This document shows positions 19,101-29,265 of a DNA stretch of 29,265 nucleotides, in pieces. Location: contig JAAAJB010000275.1 of assembly GCA_016098155.1 (NCBI GenBank), positions 5,232-34,496 of the forward strand, read 5' to 3'. The first letter of the stretch is position 1; each line of letters begins with the position of its first letter. A program made the translations under genes and the position numbers. This stretch comes from Actinomortierella ambigua. Lineage: Eukaryota; Mortierellomycota; Mortierellomycetes; Mortierellales; Mortierellaceae. The notes beneath the pieces were generated by a model. It was not told the origin of the DNA. It did not search any database and saw only the letters and a list, made by a program, of their open reading frames with translations.

Positions 19101-22100
19101 GCCATCGGGGAACTCAGCCTTGCGTGTGAGGTTGGGCTGTCCGTCTAAAGCTCCCGCATGGACGGGACCATAACCAACTTCATTGAGACCACGGGTAGAT
19201 CCTGTTAGGGTTTCGTCCGCACGGCCTAGAGCGAAGGGAGCCGAAGAATAGGTGGCGGACTCCTCGCTTGGTCCATTCTCTACCCGAGACATGTCCACCA
19301 AATATTCTGCAGCGGCAGGGGAAGGGCCTGAAGCCCCTCCGAGCAGAGATCCTTCGGTACTGCCCAAGCGGTTACCTGGGAGATTCTGCGTGGTTGTAGG
19401 GGCGTCATCCATCTCGTCACGGGCAAACAGACGGTGGCGAGAACCAGATGCAGCAGCATCATCATCATCATAATCACCGATCCCATCCGATAGGCCGTCA
19501 GAGGATGGCAAGGGCACGGCTACGATCGGCTGCCGCGAAGCAGTCTTGAGGAGGTGGAAACCAGACAGAGGTATCACCAGAGGTGTCGCGTTGCTATCTG
19601 CTTGCAGAGTGTTGTTGGCATGACCAGCAAGACCCCGATCTGTCTCGCCAGACATGTCACCCAAATACATCTCGGGAGTGGCTGTGTCGTCGTGTTGGGC
19701 AAGCTGAGTGCCAGGCAGAGCGGAAGTTTGGGAAAAGATACTGCTCGGTGGGTAGAACGTAGTCGGTGGACCCTCCTTACTAGAAGCAGCCTTGGCACCA
19801 AGCATCGCACCTGTAGCCAGAGCGGCACCACCAGCCAGATAAGGCGCCTTGCTGGAATGAGTATTACCACTCTCTTCTGGCTTGGCCTGCAGAGCACCAG
19901 TGGTCGTTGGCTCCGTGAACGAGATACTCGTCGGCTGGATAGAAATAGCTGACGGATTTTGGCTTGTTGTCGCGTCAGCAGCACCAACCGCTACTGGTCC
20001 GGCAAGAGATGATGCCAGACTATAAGAAGACGTGCCATGCTCCGACTGCGAGGACATGAGGTCGTCCTCCGGGCTGCCAAAGACTTCGTCAAGATGCATC
20101 TCTGGTGTGGCCGTACCGTCCTTTCTGGCTCGCTGAACACTCGGTAAGACTAGCGGTGGTGCGGATGGTTGGTGGAGTTGGTTGCTTCCGGAGAGTGCTG
20201 CATTGCCAAGTAATGCCCCAGCAGACATAGAAGCAGAGCCACTTGTTGGCTCTGGCCTAGCCATGGAGGGTCCCGCGCCAACATATGCGGCCTGCGACGA
20301 TACCAGATCATCTTCTGGGTTACCAAAGACATCGTCCAGGTGCATCTCTGGAGTAGCGGTGCCATCATGCTTGGAGCGGTGGATACCAGGTGCTGTTGGC
20401 CATGATGAGATATTCGTCGGCTGGATGGCAGCTGGCAACGCCTGCTTGTCAACGGATTTTTCAGGCACAACTGCTGGGGTTGCAGAGACAGTGCTTGTGG
20501 GCTTTGTGACGGTGGTCGCGGAATGATCCTTTCCAGAGAGTACTTTGGCCCCAACCAGCGCGCCTGCAGCTGCGGTTGCAGCTCCAGTGGCCACAGCAGC
20601 AGTAGTGGACCCTTTACCTCGATTAGTCTGTGAAGAAACGTCACTAGAATTGTCAAAGTAATCCTTCAGGTGCGTCTCGGGCGCTGTTGTGCCTCCTTGT
20701 CTGGTCCATGGAGCCCCAGATGTCGACTTTACAGGTGCTGCGGCAGGTGTTGAGACGGGTGTGGAGACGGGTGTGGAGACTGGTGTTCCAGCAGGTGTAC
20801 CGACAGGTGTCGACGCCACTCGGGCATAAGAAGGTCTCATGGGCTTGGTAGTGGATGTTTCCGCTGACTGTGTAGTGCTACTGGTACTGGCTGGAACTTG
20901 CTTGCTTCCAGAAAGTGCTTTGGAGCCAAGCATAGCACCTGCTGTGACAGAAGCGGCGGTCGCTGCTGCAGTAGCTGCTGCGGTGGTGGGTGACTTGCTG
21001 GGAGAAGCACGTTGCTTTGGCTGCGTGGCATAGAGATAATCGTCAGAGTCACCAAAGACATCGCCCAGGTGCCTATCCGATGTGGTCGTGTCAGTGTACT
21101 TGGCCTGCTGGTCCTCGGAAAACGCTGTCGCCGTGGGGACCGCCATCTTGCTGCCAGATTGGCGCTTTGAACCACCCCATGGCGCATGGGAAGCATTGAA
21201 AGATGCACCGCTTGAGGGAGCACTTTGTCTACGCAGAGAGGAAGCTGGGCCACTCTCGGCCTTATCATAGATGTCGCCCGTGTACAATTCTGAACTTCCC
21301 GACTCTCTGTGCATGGAGGTGAGGCTTGTCGAATCCGCCAAAGTTGAAGGTAGCGAAGACTTTCGTCCATGATGAACCTCCCAGTCGGCCCGAGCACCTG
21401 CAATCACAGCAGATGCATCAGACGCCCTTTGTGCAGAGTATAACGTGCAAGCATGTTCGTTCGATTGCATGGCGCGCGGAGAGGAGGCTGCTCCAGGCGC
21501 TGTTGTGGTGAACTTTGCCGAGTGCACCGTGGATGGCCCGTCTGTCGACTGCGTAGAAAGCACTTGTGCCTGCTTGTTTCCCGACACTGCCTTGGACCCA
21601 ATGGCCGCACCTAGGGTTGGGATGGCGGTGGCCGACACTACCTTTGCATAGGAGAGTGCACCCGGTCGGGAAAAAGATGCAGCTCGCGGCTTTGGTGATG
21701 CAGTCGTCGGCTGTGCAGTTGCCGATGAAGTATGCTTGCTGGAAGAAGGCGCGTTGTGATGAGACGCGGCGCCTGCAGGCATTGTAGAGGCGGCCTTTGC
21801 CGTAACGGCTGAAGATGGTGCCTTGCTCGTGGAAGCCTTTTGATTCAGCGAAGATGAGGAGGCAAAATCACCCTCAGGGCTGCCAAAGATGTCATCCAAT
21901 TGCATCTCGGGCGTTGTCCCTCCTTGAGCCTTGTTTTTGCCTGTAGCCGCAGGAACATTGAGAGAAGAACCGACAGAAGACACCCCTTGGTCACTGGCAC
22001 CGATTGCATTGACCTTGCCTACGGCTGCCTTGGAAGGTGAAGAGGATCCATTGCCACCACTCCAGGCGGACTTTACGCTTGCCAGAAAACTAGGCATGTG

Positions 22101-23330
22101 AACTCCCGAGACGCCCTGGCCGCTCATAGCGTCAGCTGAGCTGGTTGCAGGGACTGCACGGTGACCAGGGTTGCTCTCATCCGGGAAGGAGCCAGGAATA
22201 TGGCCCAGTGACGATTGGAAAGATGGATCCGAAGACTGTGAAGCACTGTGAACCGCCTCAGTAGAGTGGTGGATTGTGTGATGATGACCGGAAGGGAACG
22301 AAGATGTACCCTGGCCTGTCTCACTGGGATGAACTGGGCGATCCTGGCTGGGCGAAAACTCTCTACCAATGTAGCGACTTTCTGTGTCGCCCACAGAGGC
22401 AGGGACGTCGGTACTCGTAGCCCTGGCTACATCGGCCCCGTTGAGAGTGGCTCTACTCAAGGACACGCCCCCTGGAACAGCCATAGACGGCTGCGTGGAC
22501 AAGTCATTGTTGTACGACTCTTGGCTAGAACCAGGCGCGTGCGATAACGGCGATGATTTAGCAGCCGTAGGCGTGCTATCGGACTTTCTAAAAAACATGG
22601 AACTGAGTCCATAATAACCCGTCGATCCCGAGGACCTGATAAAATTGGAGAGAAAGACGTTGAGTGGTGCGACCAGAGAGTTGGCTCGCCAAAAATTCAC
22701 TTTTGACATAAGACTTACCGTGCTACAACAGGTGACTGTGCCATGGGAGGGACCACTTCTAGTGGCTCGATTGTGTGGCTGTGTAAAAGAAGGACGTGAT
22801 TGGAGGGCAGGGTCAGACGCCGTGGACTACCATTATGCGAGTCATGTATCCAGTGTCATGTAGTACAATCATACCCAGCATGATCCTGGTCAGCTGCTGA
22901 AGCCTCAATACCAGCCGAAGGAAAGAGGGCCATGGCGGGTGGGCCACCCATGGCTACATGCTTGCCACGACGATGGCGGGGATGGTGCTCCTCGTGGTGC
23001 CGGTGGCCGAAATCTGTTTTGGATGATGAATTATACATTGGGTTATGCGTCTGCTCCGATCGCCTTCTTTTCTTTTTTTTTTTATCACGTCCTTCAAACC
23101 TTTCATTGCCACTTCGTACCTCCTGAGGCAGGTTGGCCTTTTTGACGAGTGGCACCGCCGTACTCACTCGTGGCGACGTTGTACTCGCTCTCAGAGCGAT
23201 TGACCGCCACGCGGTGAGGCGAAGCATTCTCGGATCGGTGTTGGTCGTCCACTGAGCTCATGTTGGAATCGGGTTGGCGTCGGAGACTCGAGTCCTGTCG
23301 AAGGTATCTGGATGCGTTGGATCCATCCAT
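15817..23330 (-). CDS. giant low-complexity modular repeat protein (about 2292 aa), unrecognised family
   Basis: Proposed exons, minus strand: 23330-23120, 23013-22875, 22778-22719, 22635-18764, 18636-18505 and 18281-15817. The five introns are GT-AG with compatible phases (donors gtacga, gtatga, gtaagt, gtaagt, gtatgc); the first and last acceptors are weak. No enzyme domain is seen. Residues 1-140 are polar and His/Arg-rich (HRHHEEHHPRHRRGKHV). About 140-1400 is Ser/Thr/Pro/Ala-rich with six acidic motifs of the type TATPEMHLDDVFGNPEDDL alternating with Ala/Gly hydrophobic segments such as AAGALVGAKVLSG. A 20-residue hydrophobic stretch, IPIAVGVAALSVPAGIAAYKY (about 1404-1424, with the flanking residue), could span a membrane. 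The second half has four to five 23-residue DYTAxxRPxLQxxLKDHY repeats (about 1783-1880), then Arg/Glu/Ala-rich coiled coil and polyglutamine, ending in a compact YFDTEEDYDYYLTSAGG tail. It could be a scaffold or cell-surface/organelle-associated protein; function unknown. Alternative: two genes, with 18309-15817 starting at its own ATG (830 aa) and the 5' gene ending near 18651. Confidence 0.75.
16068..16128 (-). repeat. polyglutamine-coding CAG/CAA repeat
   Basis: Encodes a run of about 14 glutamines, one tyrosine, then five more glutamines near the C-terminus of the giant protein. Mixed CAG and CAA codons suggest it is translated and partly protected from slippage. Confidence 0.9.
17060..17350 (-). 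repeat. 23-residue protein repeat (DYTA..RPQLQ..LKDHY), four to five copies
   Basis: Consecutive units on the minus strand read HVDYTKAARPELQQDLQEHL, NFDYTAVARPQLQQNLKDHY, TVDLTAMPRPQLQKTLKDHY and TVDLAAMPRPVL, then a second PHKHVDYTR. Units are separated by 69 bp. The block begins and ends with the same PHKHVDYT phrase. No known repeat family is recognised. Confidence 0.85.
19625..21925 (-). repeat. six acidic TPEMHLDDVFG motifs alternating with Ala/Gly hydrophobic segments
   Basis: Motif copies on the minus strand lie near 21866-21920 (TTPEMQLDDIFGSPEGDF), 21028-21090 (SDRHLGDVFGDSDDYL), 20630-20690 (APETHLKDYFDNSSD), 20295-20365 (TPEMHLDDVFGNPEDDL), 20045-20115 (TPEMHLDEVFGSPEDDL) and 19630-19690 (TPEMYLGDMSGETD). 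Hydrophobic partners include TAGAMLGSKALSGSK, AAAGALVGAKVLSGKD, SAGALLGNAALSGSN and ATGAMLGAKAASSKEG. The fourth and fifth copies are the closest to each other, pointing to recent internal duplication. Confidence 0.85.
20733..20820 (-). repeat. 12-bp tandem repeat encoding TPVS/TPAG units
   Basis: About six 12-bp units related to GGTGTGGAGACG on the plus strand. They encode GTPAGTPVSTPVSTPVSTP on the minus strand. Ser/Thr/Pro units of this kind are common O-glycosylation or linker regions. Confidence 0.85.
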
Positions 23331-24581
23331 GATTGATACTGGTTGATTGATTGATATCTTTTACTTTTCTTTCTATTCTTTTCGTTGCGCTGTTGCTGGT
23401 TGTCGTCAGTTGCGGTGGCGTTGATTGGCAAGTGTAGAGGAGGGCGGGGTTGGGGGATATGACAATGTGTGCAGGGTTGAACTATGTACAGGAAATGATG
23501 CTGGGACAGGTAGAAGGTTGAAATGACCACACTGTCAACCACAAGCTAGATTCACTCTTGCTCTTCTCCAGAGAAAAAGATGGTGGCAAGGTTGGGAGCA
23601 AGGGTCTCAATTGCGACGTGTTCGTGGGGGGTAAGGAAGAAGAGAGCAAGAAATCAAAATGAATCTGCTGCTTGGTATAGGTGGGATGATATGATACCTG
23701 AAACATGTCGATCTATTTCACTCGGAGCGTTCGTCGCGCGCCATGCAAAAATGTTTCATTCCTTTTGTCTCAGTAGGGGAACACGTTCAGTGCAATACAG
23801 TGCAGTACCCCTCGTCATTCATTCAAGCCCAGCCATGTAATCATGCTCGTCCTATCATTCGCAGCAGGTTTGTGGCGCCTAGCCCAACTCCGCCCGATCA
23901 AGTGTGGTTGCCGCGAATAAAGAAGCTTAAAAAAGACGCGCTATGCAATCTCAACGCGTCGCGCCAAGATCACATCACATCACACGTTAAGGTACAGGGG
24001 GAGGGCAGAGGAAGAGAGAGGGGAAAAGGAGGAAAGGTACACCACCTGACAAGGTCGGGCTGGTGGCAATGTGCACACCCCTTTTTTTTTTGTTGTTGTC
24101 TCGTCTGTCTGTTGTCACTGCAGTCTGGGTGTTGGGGGGTAAGTAGGTTGTGGGTTGCCTGCCTCTCTCTCTCCCCCCTTTTTTCAAAAGTGGATCTTTG
24201 TGGGAAGCAAAAGGGTGTGTTGCAGCATCGAATGCGTCTAGAGATACGGGCCTGAATGACCCTCTCCTTTTTTTTCTATTCTTTTCTTGCAATGGAGGGG
24301 TCTCTTTGTCAGCATTCTCATTCCTCCCTCCTCTTTTCCACATTCATTCATTCATTCATCCCTCATTCACCCATTATCCACACTGTTGAGAAACACTTGG
24401 GCACCCACCTCACCAACGTCTTCCGTTCCTCAGCCTTCGACACTTGCTCCTTCCACAACTGAAGACGCGTCTAGTCAATCCCTTTCTTCTTTTCTATCCT
24501 CGACTGTCGCTTCTCTTCTCTTTCTTTCCCTCTCCATCTCTGACGTGCCAATCCCAACAGAGAGACAGAGCCTCTTAGACC
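23331..24581. promoter_or_regulatory. 1.25-kb divergent upstream region (giant repeat gene / MRCK-like kinase)
   Basis: No gene is supported. It contains the 5' flanks of both genes, two ACGCGT hexamers (23954-23959 and 24465-24470), a T run and CT-rich DNA near 24080-24180, a CATT repeat at 24342-24360, and a pyrimidine-rich tract (24480-24540) leading to the kinase start. Open frames here are pyrimidine-tract artefacts. Coregulation of the two genes is possible but unproven. Confidence 0.45.
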
Positions 24582-27500
24582 ATGTTGAAGGCACCCTTCA
24601 ACGTCGGTCCTCTAGGACAAAACTACACAAAGTTCTTAGAGTCGAACGACGATGGCGCCCTGGGGCGGTTTCTTCAAGAGCGCCTGGAAAAGTACCGCCA
24701 GTGCGTCTTTCACATCTCGCAGGCCGTGAACGACAGGGAATTCTTTGCGCTCTCCAATGGATCTCTCCCTCATCTTCTCAAGGATACCGCAACAAGCGGC
24801 GGTATTGATGCTTTGGTCGACGGCCTCATCGCTGTTCACGACGACACAAGAGCAGTGGCAAGCACCGAAAACTGGGGCGCATTGCCTGCTTTTTGGGAGC
24901 GATGTAAGTCGGAAAGTCCAATGCTGAGAGAGTAAAGAGGAAGAGAAGCAAATAATAGCTTGTCCCTCCACCTCCCATTTTTTTCTATTTTCAAAAAAAC
25001 CCTGTTTGATCATGCTGAAAATGGCACACAAACATCCCCCCCCCCTACACCACTACTCACCCACCCTCTTCCCCCACCCCTTTCTTTCTTTCGTTTGTGG
25101 CTGTTGTTCCCTTTTCACCATCTAGTTGGCAAGGCAGTGGCCCAGCTCAAGCTCTTGAGAATCAACAAGGATGACTTTGAAACAATCAAGGCCCTCACAC
25201 GCGGCCAGTATGGAAGGGTATGTTGGATGGTTGCCAATATGAACACATCACACAACAACAAAATAAAGGAACCACATGGACCATCGCTACCCCCTTTTTA
25301 TTCCTTCGATATACTCACCCTGTATGTAATACCCTCTTGTTCCTGCCCCTTTCTCTCCCCATTCCAGGTGTCCATCGTACGAAGCCGGTTGGATGGTAGG
25401 ATCTACGCCATGAAAACGCTCAACAAGATGTACATATTATCCCAAAAGGACGTAAGTGGAAACAAGTTCAAATTTCTTGCCCGATAAACGAAAAGGGGAG
25501 AGGTGGGGCAATGTCGCCGGTTTGAGTGTCGGTGAGAATGCGAACACCTTGTTTTTTTTTTACCTTCTTTTTGTTTCTTTGTAGTTGAGTATCATCCTGA
25601 TCTTCATTTGTCGCCATCCATGTGTCCTTGCTGGATCTCGCTCGCTCACCCACCCTCACTCTCTCTCTCCCTCTTTCCATTTTTCCCTCACTCTGACCCA
25701 ATAGAAAATTCTGTACATGGAAGAGCGTGAGGTACTCGCCATCCCATCCGAGTGGTTCCCAACACTCCACGTTGCCTTCCAGGACGAAATCAACTTGTAT
25801 CTTGTCATGGAATATGCTCCCGGTGGCGATCTCTACAGCATTCTCGACAAGAAGGCTGACGAGGTGAACAAGATCAACCCCGATGGAGCATCAGAGGCGA
25901 CCAACGGCTTAATGGACGAAGACAACGACGAGGAAGAGGAGGACGAAACAACGTTGACAGAGGATGAGATCCGATTTTACATTGCAGAGATTGTCCTCGC
26001 CGTAGCCGAGCTTCACACTAACGGATACATTCACCGGTATGAAAATTTATTCTCTTCTTCTTTGAGAGACGCTACAACACATCGACTATACTCCTTTGAA
26101 AAAAAAATCGCCTAACTCGATGTGCAACTGTCTCCTACTTATGTCGTCTATAGTGACCTAAAACCTCAAAACATCCTCCTTGACGCTACAGGCCACGTCA
26201 TACTGGCCGACTTTGGGGCTTGTGCAAGATTGGATGAGAATGGCCAGGTACAAAGAGTCATTTTTAACATTGGCTCTAGCATTCAACTCTCCCAAAACAA
26301 AAAAAATGCCGATTGTTCACCAACTTCTCTTCTTGTCTTCAATATCCGTTTTCGCACACGATTCATAGGTCCACGGACAAACCGTTCCACTAGGAACATG
26401 GGACTACATGTCGCCAGAGGTCGTCGATGCACAGTCAGGAGGCAAACCTTATGGTCGCGAGGTCGATTGGTGGGCAGTCGGCGTGATTCTATACGAGCTT
26501 CTTGTTGGCGAGCCTCCATATTTTGCAGAGAGCGCCATGGGCATCATCCGACTCTTACGGGACCATGAAAAGAACCTCAAGTTTGACAAGGGTGGCCCTG
26601 AGCTGAGCGATCACTGTCGGGATCTAATCACTCGACTGCTGGCGCGCAAGGACAACCGACTGGGCACTCGGGGCGTTGAAGAGATCAAGGAGCATCCTTT
26701 CTTCGATGGCATTGACTGGGATAATATTCGTAAATGTAAGTCCTCGCCAATATCTACTTGAATATATATATCTTCCGGGAGGCCTCCGCAGACAATATAC
26801 CTCCGCCTAGTCGCCTATACTAACGCTACCACCACGGCTTATCGGCCCCCTTTGTCTAATCTACCCCCTTTTTAGCCACACCGCCTTTCGTACCCGTGAT
26901 AGAGACTCCGGACGACACTTCCAACTTTCGGTTTGACGATGATCTGGATGGCAGCGACTTTTCCGCCCAGGACAAGCAGTCAACAATAAAAGACTATCGT
27001 GGCGGTCAGCTCCGACGATTCGAGGGATACAATCTGGCCTTCATCGGGTACACCTTCCAGCCATTTGTCGAGTTTCAATCGCCAGCACCACCACCCATTG
27101 GCTCGTTGCCAGCACCTCCTTCCGCTACATCATCATTGACAGGAATCAACAAGGCAATAATGGCATCCTCGTCCTTCCTAGAGCTGCCGCCGCCGCCGTC
27201 GTCGTCGTTATTATTGTCCCAGACTTCCAGGGATGGTGGTGGTGGTGGTGGTGGTGGTCGGTTCCGTCGGGAAGCCTCGCTGGCGGGTCTGGATCGGGAA
27301 GACGTGAGTAAGATGCGGATGGAGCAAGAGATCTTCCGGCTCAAGACCGAAGTGACAAGCAAAGATGAGTTGCTGCGCGAGCTACAAGCGGTCCACGACA
27401 CGCTGACGGCACAGTACGAGGAGCAGATCGCCAAGACGACGGCGATGGAATCCGAGTATGCGGCCAAGCTCGTGGGCATTGCGGCGGTCGCGGAGCGGGA

Positions 27501-29161
27501 GCGGGTCGAGGCCGAGGAAGCGACGCAGGAGCTGCAACGGACACTGGAGGACCAGACGCGACGGGCCAACCATCTGGAGAAGGACAACGAGACCATGCGG
27601 CTCAAGTGTTGCGAGCTCGAGCACGAGATTGAGACCCAAAAGGAATCCATCCTCAAACAGGAGATCGAACAGAGCAAAGTCTCGATTCTCAAGGCCGAGA
27701 ACGAGGAGCTCCGCCACCAAAAGGAACATGACCGCCTGCAAGAGAACCAGCTGCTCCTGGCAGAGATGGAACGTGGAACGCGCCTGCGCGAGGAGAATGA
27801 CCAGCTGCGCTCACAGATGCGCGACCTCGAGAAGCAGAGCGAGACCACGGCCAAGGAGAGCCGCGAGGCCCTGGCAGAGCTCAAAAAGACGACCCGTGGG
27901 TTGCAAGAAGATCTGGCCGAGCAGAAGCAGGCCCGTCAGAAGCTGCAGGCGGAGCTCACGCTGGACCGGGCAACGATTGTGGCCCTGCAACGCGACAAGG
28001 AGAAGACGGCCGAGGCCATCGAGCGCAAGGACGCCGAGATCCAGCAGCTGACCAAGGCATGTGAGGCCGCTGTGGCGGCGATCGACTCGGGTAGCACGAC
28101 GGTGACTGGAGGCGGCAACAGCGTCAAGACGATCTATCCGTCAATGCTCAAGCGGGAGCGCGCCAGCAACAAGGTTTTGATCCAGCAGCTCGAGGAGCAA
28201 GGCGAGAAGATTGCCGACTTGGAGAGCAAGATTGCGGCGCTCGAGCGAGACAGAGAACGACAGTCGACACGCAGCCCCGAGCCACCGCATGTGAGCACCC
28301 ATCTCAATAATCATCACAATAATAATAATATCTGGCAGCGAGGATTCAATGGCGTGAACAGTCCAACACGGCTGTTGTCGGCTGCTGTAGAGCTGACGCC
28401 GTCCTCGGGCGACATTTCGGGATGGATCCGCATTTCGTGGCCCTCGACGGAGAAAAAGACGATCAAGCAGAGCTGGAAGAAACACTTTCTCGTGCTCAAG
28501 GATTTTAAGATCTTTGTCATGGATAAGGAAGGTGACCCAAGTTCTTCTGAGAGTGCAAAGTTGATTGCGGATCTTCGGTAAGGAAAAGAAAAAACACGCT
28601 GCCTACGAATACATTTCCCCCTCCCCTCTCTTGTACATGGAAATGAGGACAGGGGAAACAGGAATCTGACACACACTCCCAAAAAAATTACAACACACAC
28701 GTACACACACACGTGCATGTCATAGGTCCGACTTTTTCTGCGTCCGTACAGTCAGCCGCTCGGAACTCATCCATGCCACGCCCAAGGAACTGGAGTGTAT
28801 GTTTCAGATCCGGTGTTCCAGCGTTGGCACGAGCTCGTCGCACTCCAACTACTCTGTCTGCACAACCGACACGTCCAGCACGGTGGCGACGACGCCCGTG
28901 ACTCCGCAATCGACAGTGCGGCTTTTCCCCGAGCGCTCGCCGGGCGACATCCAGGCGCGCGTGGACATGCTCCGGTCGGAGATCCAAAAGGAGGAGCAGA
29001 TCAAGCGTGGGGCCGAGTCGATCCAGGCAGCGTGGATGAGTCGCGACCGCAAGAGCGACCATTATATCAAGGCCAAGGAGAATGTCGATGCCTGCAACAA
29101 AATCATCCGTGACAAGACTGCTGAGATTGAGCTTCTTCTTGTTCAGCTTGAAGGCGCGGAG
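24582..29161 (+). CDS. MRCK/ROCK/DMPK-family AGC protein kinase with coiled coil, PH and HR1 (3' end outside the window)
   Basis: Exons 24582-24903, 25126-25217, 25368-25451, 25705-26036, 26154-26247, 26369-26735, 26876-28577 and 28726-29161, with all phases consistent. The donor after 29161 leads out of the window; at least 1143 aa. The N-terminal LVDGLIAVHDD region resembles the MRCK/DMPK dimerisation segment. Kinase about 125-395: loop TRGQYGRV (132-139), ATP lysine K154, HRDLKPQN (catalytic D278), ADFGACARL (D296), TWDYMSPE, DVDWWAVGV-type segment (EVDWWAVGVILYELL), then HPFFDGIDWDNIR and the AGC tail PDDTSNFRFDDD with GYNLAFIGYTF as hydrophobic motif. Coiled coil about 574-890, PH domain from about 941 (SGWIRISW, WKKHFLVLKDFKIFVMD), then an HR1/REM-like helical pair about 1073-1143 (IQARVDMLRSEIQKEEQIKR). 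Known: such kinases are Rho/Cdc42 effectors acting on actomyosin and polarity. No C1 domain precedes PH. An acidic insert (about 217-250) lies before helix E. Confidence 0.92.
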
Positions 29162-29165
29162 GTAC

Positions 29166-29265
29166 AAAAAAAAAAAAAAAAAAAAAAAAATTTTCCCCCC
29201 CCTTCTGGGGGGCGGTTTTTTCCCCCGAACCACAACAAACAAAACGATTCTTTCTTTCCCAAATG
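29166..29265. other. low-complexity right end (A25, C and G runs), likely intron start
   Basis: After the donor at 29162, the sequence is 25 A, TTTT, a C8 run, G6 and T6/C5 runs, then ordinary A/C-rich DNA. It should lie in the next intron of the kinase gene. The chain of homopolymers looks like low-quality sequence, so lengths here should not be trusted. Confidence 0.5.

Noticed and set aside
23103..23227. Minus frame starting MLRLTAWRS at 23227 as the start of the giant gene
   Set aside because: The frame from ATG 23330 has better composition and splices in phase (23120 to 23013), whereas this frame would need an ATG in mid-exon and runs through a Lys homopolymer. It is not fully excluded.
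23954..24470. Two ACGCGT (MCB-like) hexamers in the divergent region
   Set aside because: The hexamer also occurs elsewhere in the window (for example near 5973 and 17062) at about the chance rate, so it is not good evidence of cell-cycle control.
27075..27884. 269-codon minus-strand frame opposite the kinase coiled coil
   Set aside because: Ser/Arg-rich mirror of the Glu/Lys/Gln-rich coiled-coil codons; the plus strand has clear domains and splice sites.

Overview
The window looks like nuclear DNA of an early-diverging (zygomycete-grade) fungus, most likely Mortierellaceae. This is inferred from four things: a TKL-like kinase fused to a long Sel1 array, an intron-rich FAD monooxygenase of the PLGSAMSLG type, a large intronless F-box/leucine-rich protein, and many short GT-AG introns (about 95-255 nt) with CT-rich tracts. 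I see no bacterial-style operon, CRISPR array, rRNA or tRNA.

Layout from left to right. (1) Positions 1-1581, + strand: a GNAT-fold acetyltransferase-like gene that appears broken, with an in-frame stop and frame changes at its 5' end. (2) 2173-5525, - strand: a 1085-aa protein kinase with Sel1 repeats. (3) 7730-10228, + strand: a complete nine-exon FAD monooxygenase of 439 aa. Its start lies in a 16-nt first exon and all eight splice phases agree. (4) 10780-12846, - strand, convergent with (3): a 688-aa F-box protein. Genes 3 and 4 each carry the same 35-bp element, in the same gene-relative orientation, about 440-575 bp upstream. (5) 12847-15816: a gene-poor stretch with a (CT)27 microsatellite, a decayed non-LTR retrotransposon end, a small Cys-rich gene (14425-14763, +) and a perfect 26-bp palindrome. 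(6) 15817-23330, - strand: two long open frames that I join by five phase-compatible introns into one giant low-complexity repeat protein of about 2292 aa. (7) 24582 to the right edge, + strand: an MRCK/ROCK/DMPK-family AGC kinase (kinase, coiled coil, PH, HR1), at least 1143 aa, continuing outside the window. It is divergent from (6) across a 1.25-kb shared upstream region.

Functionally the genes are a mix of signalling (two kinases), protein turnover (F-box) and oxidative metabolism, with no obvious pathway cluster. The least explained items are the giant modular repeat protein, the duplicated 35-bp upstream element and the Cys-rich small protein. Gene models rest on reading splice sites and phases by eye; no homology search was run, so family names come from motif recognition.
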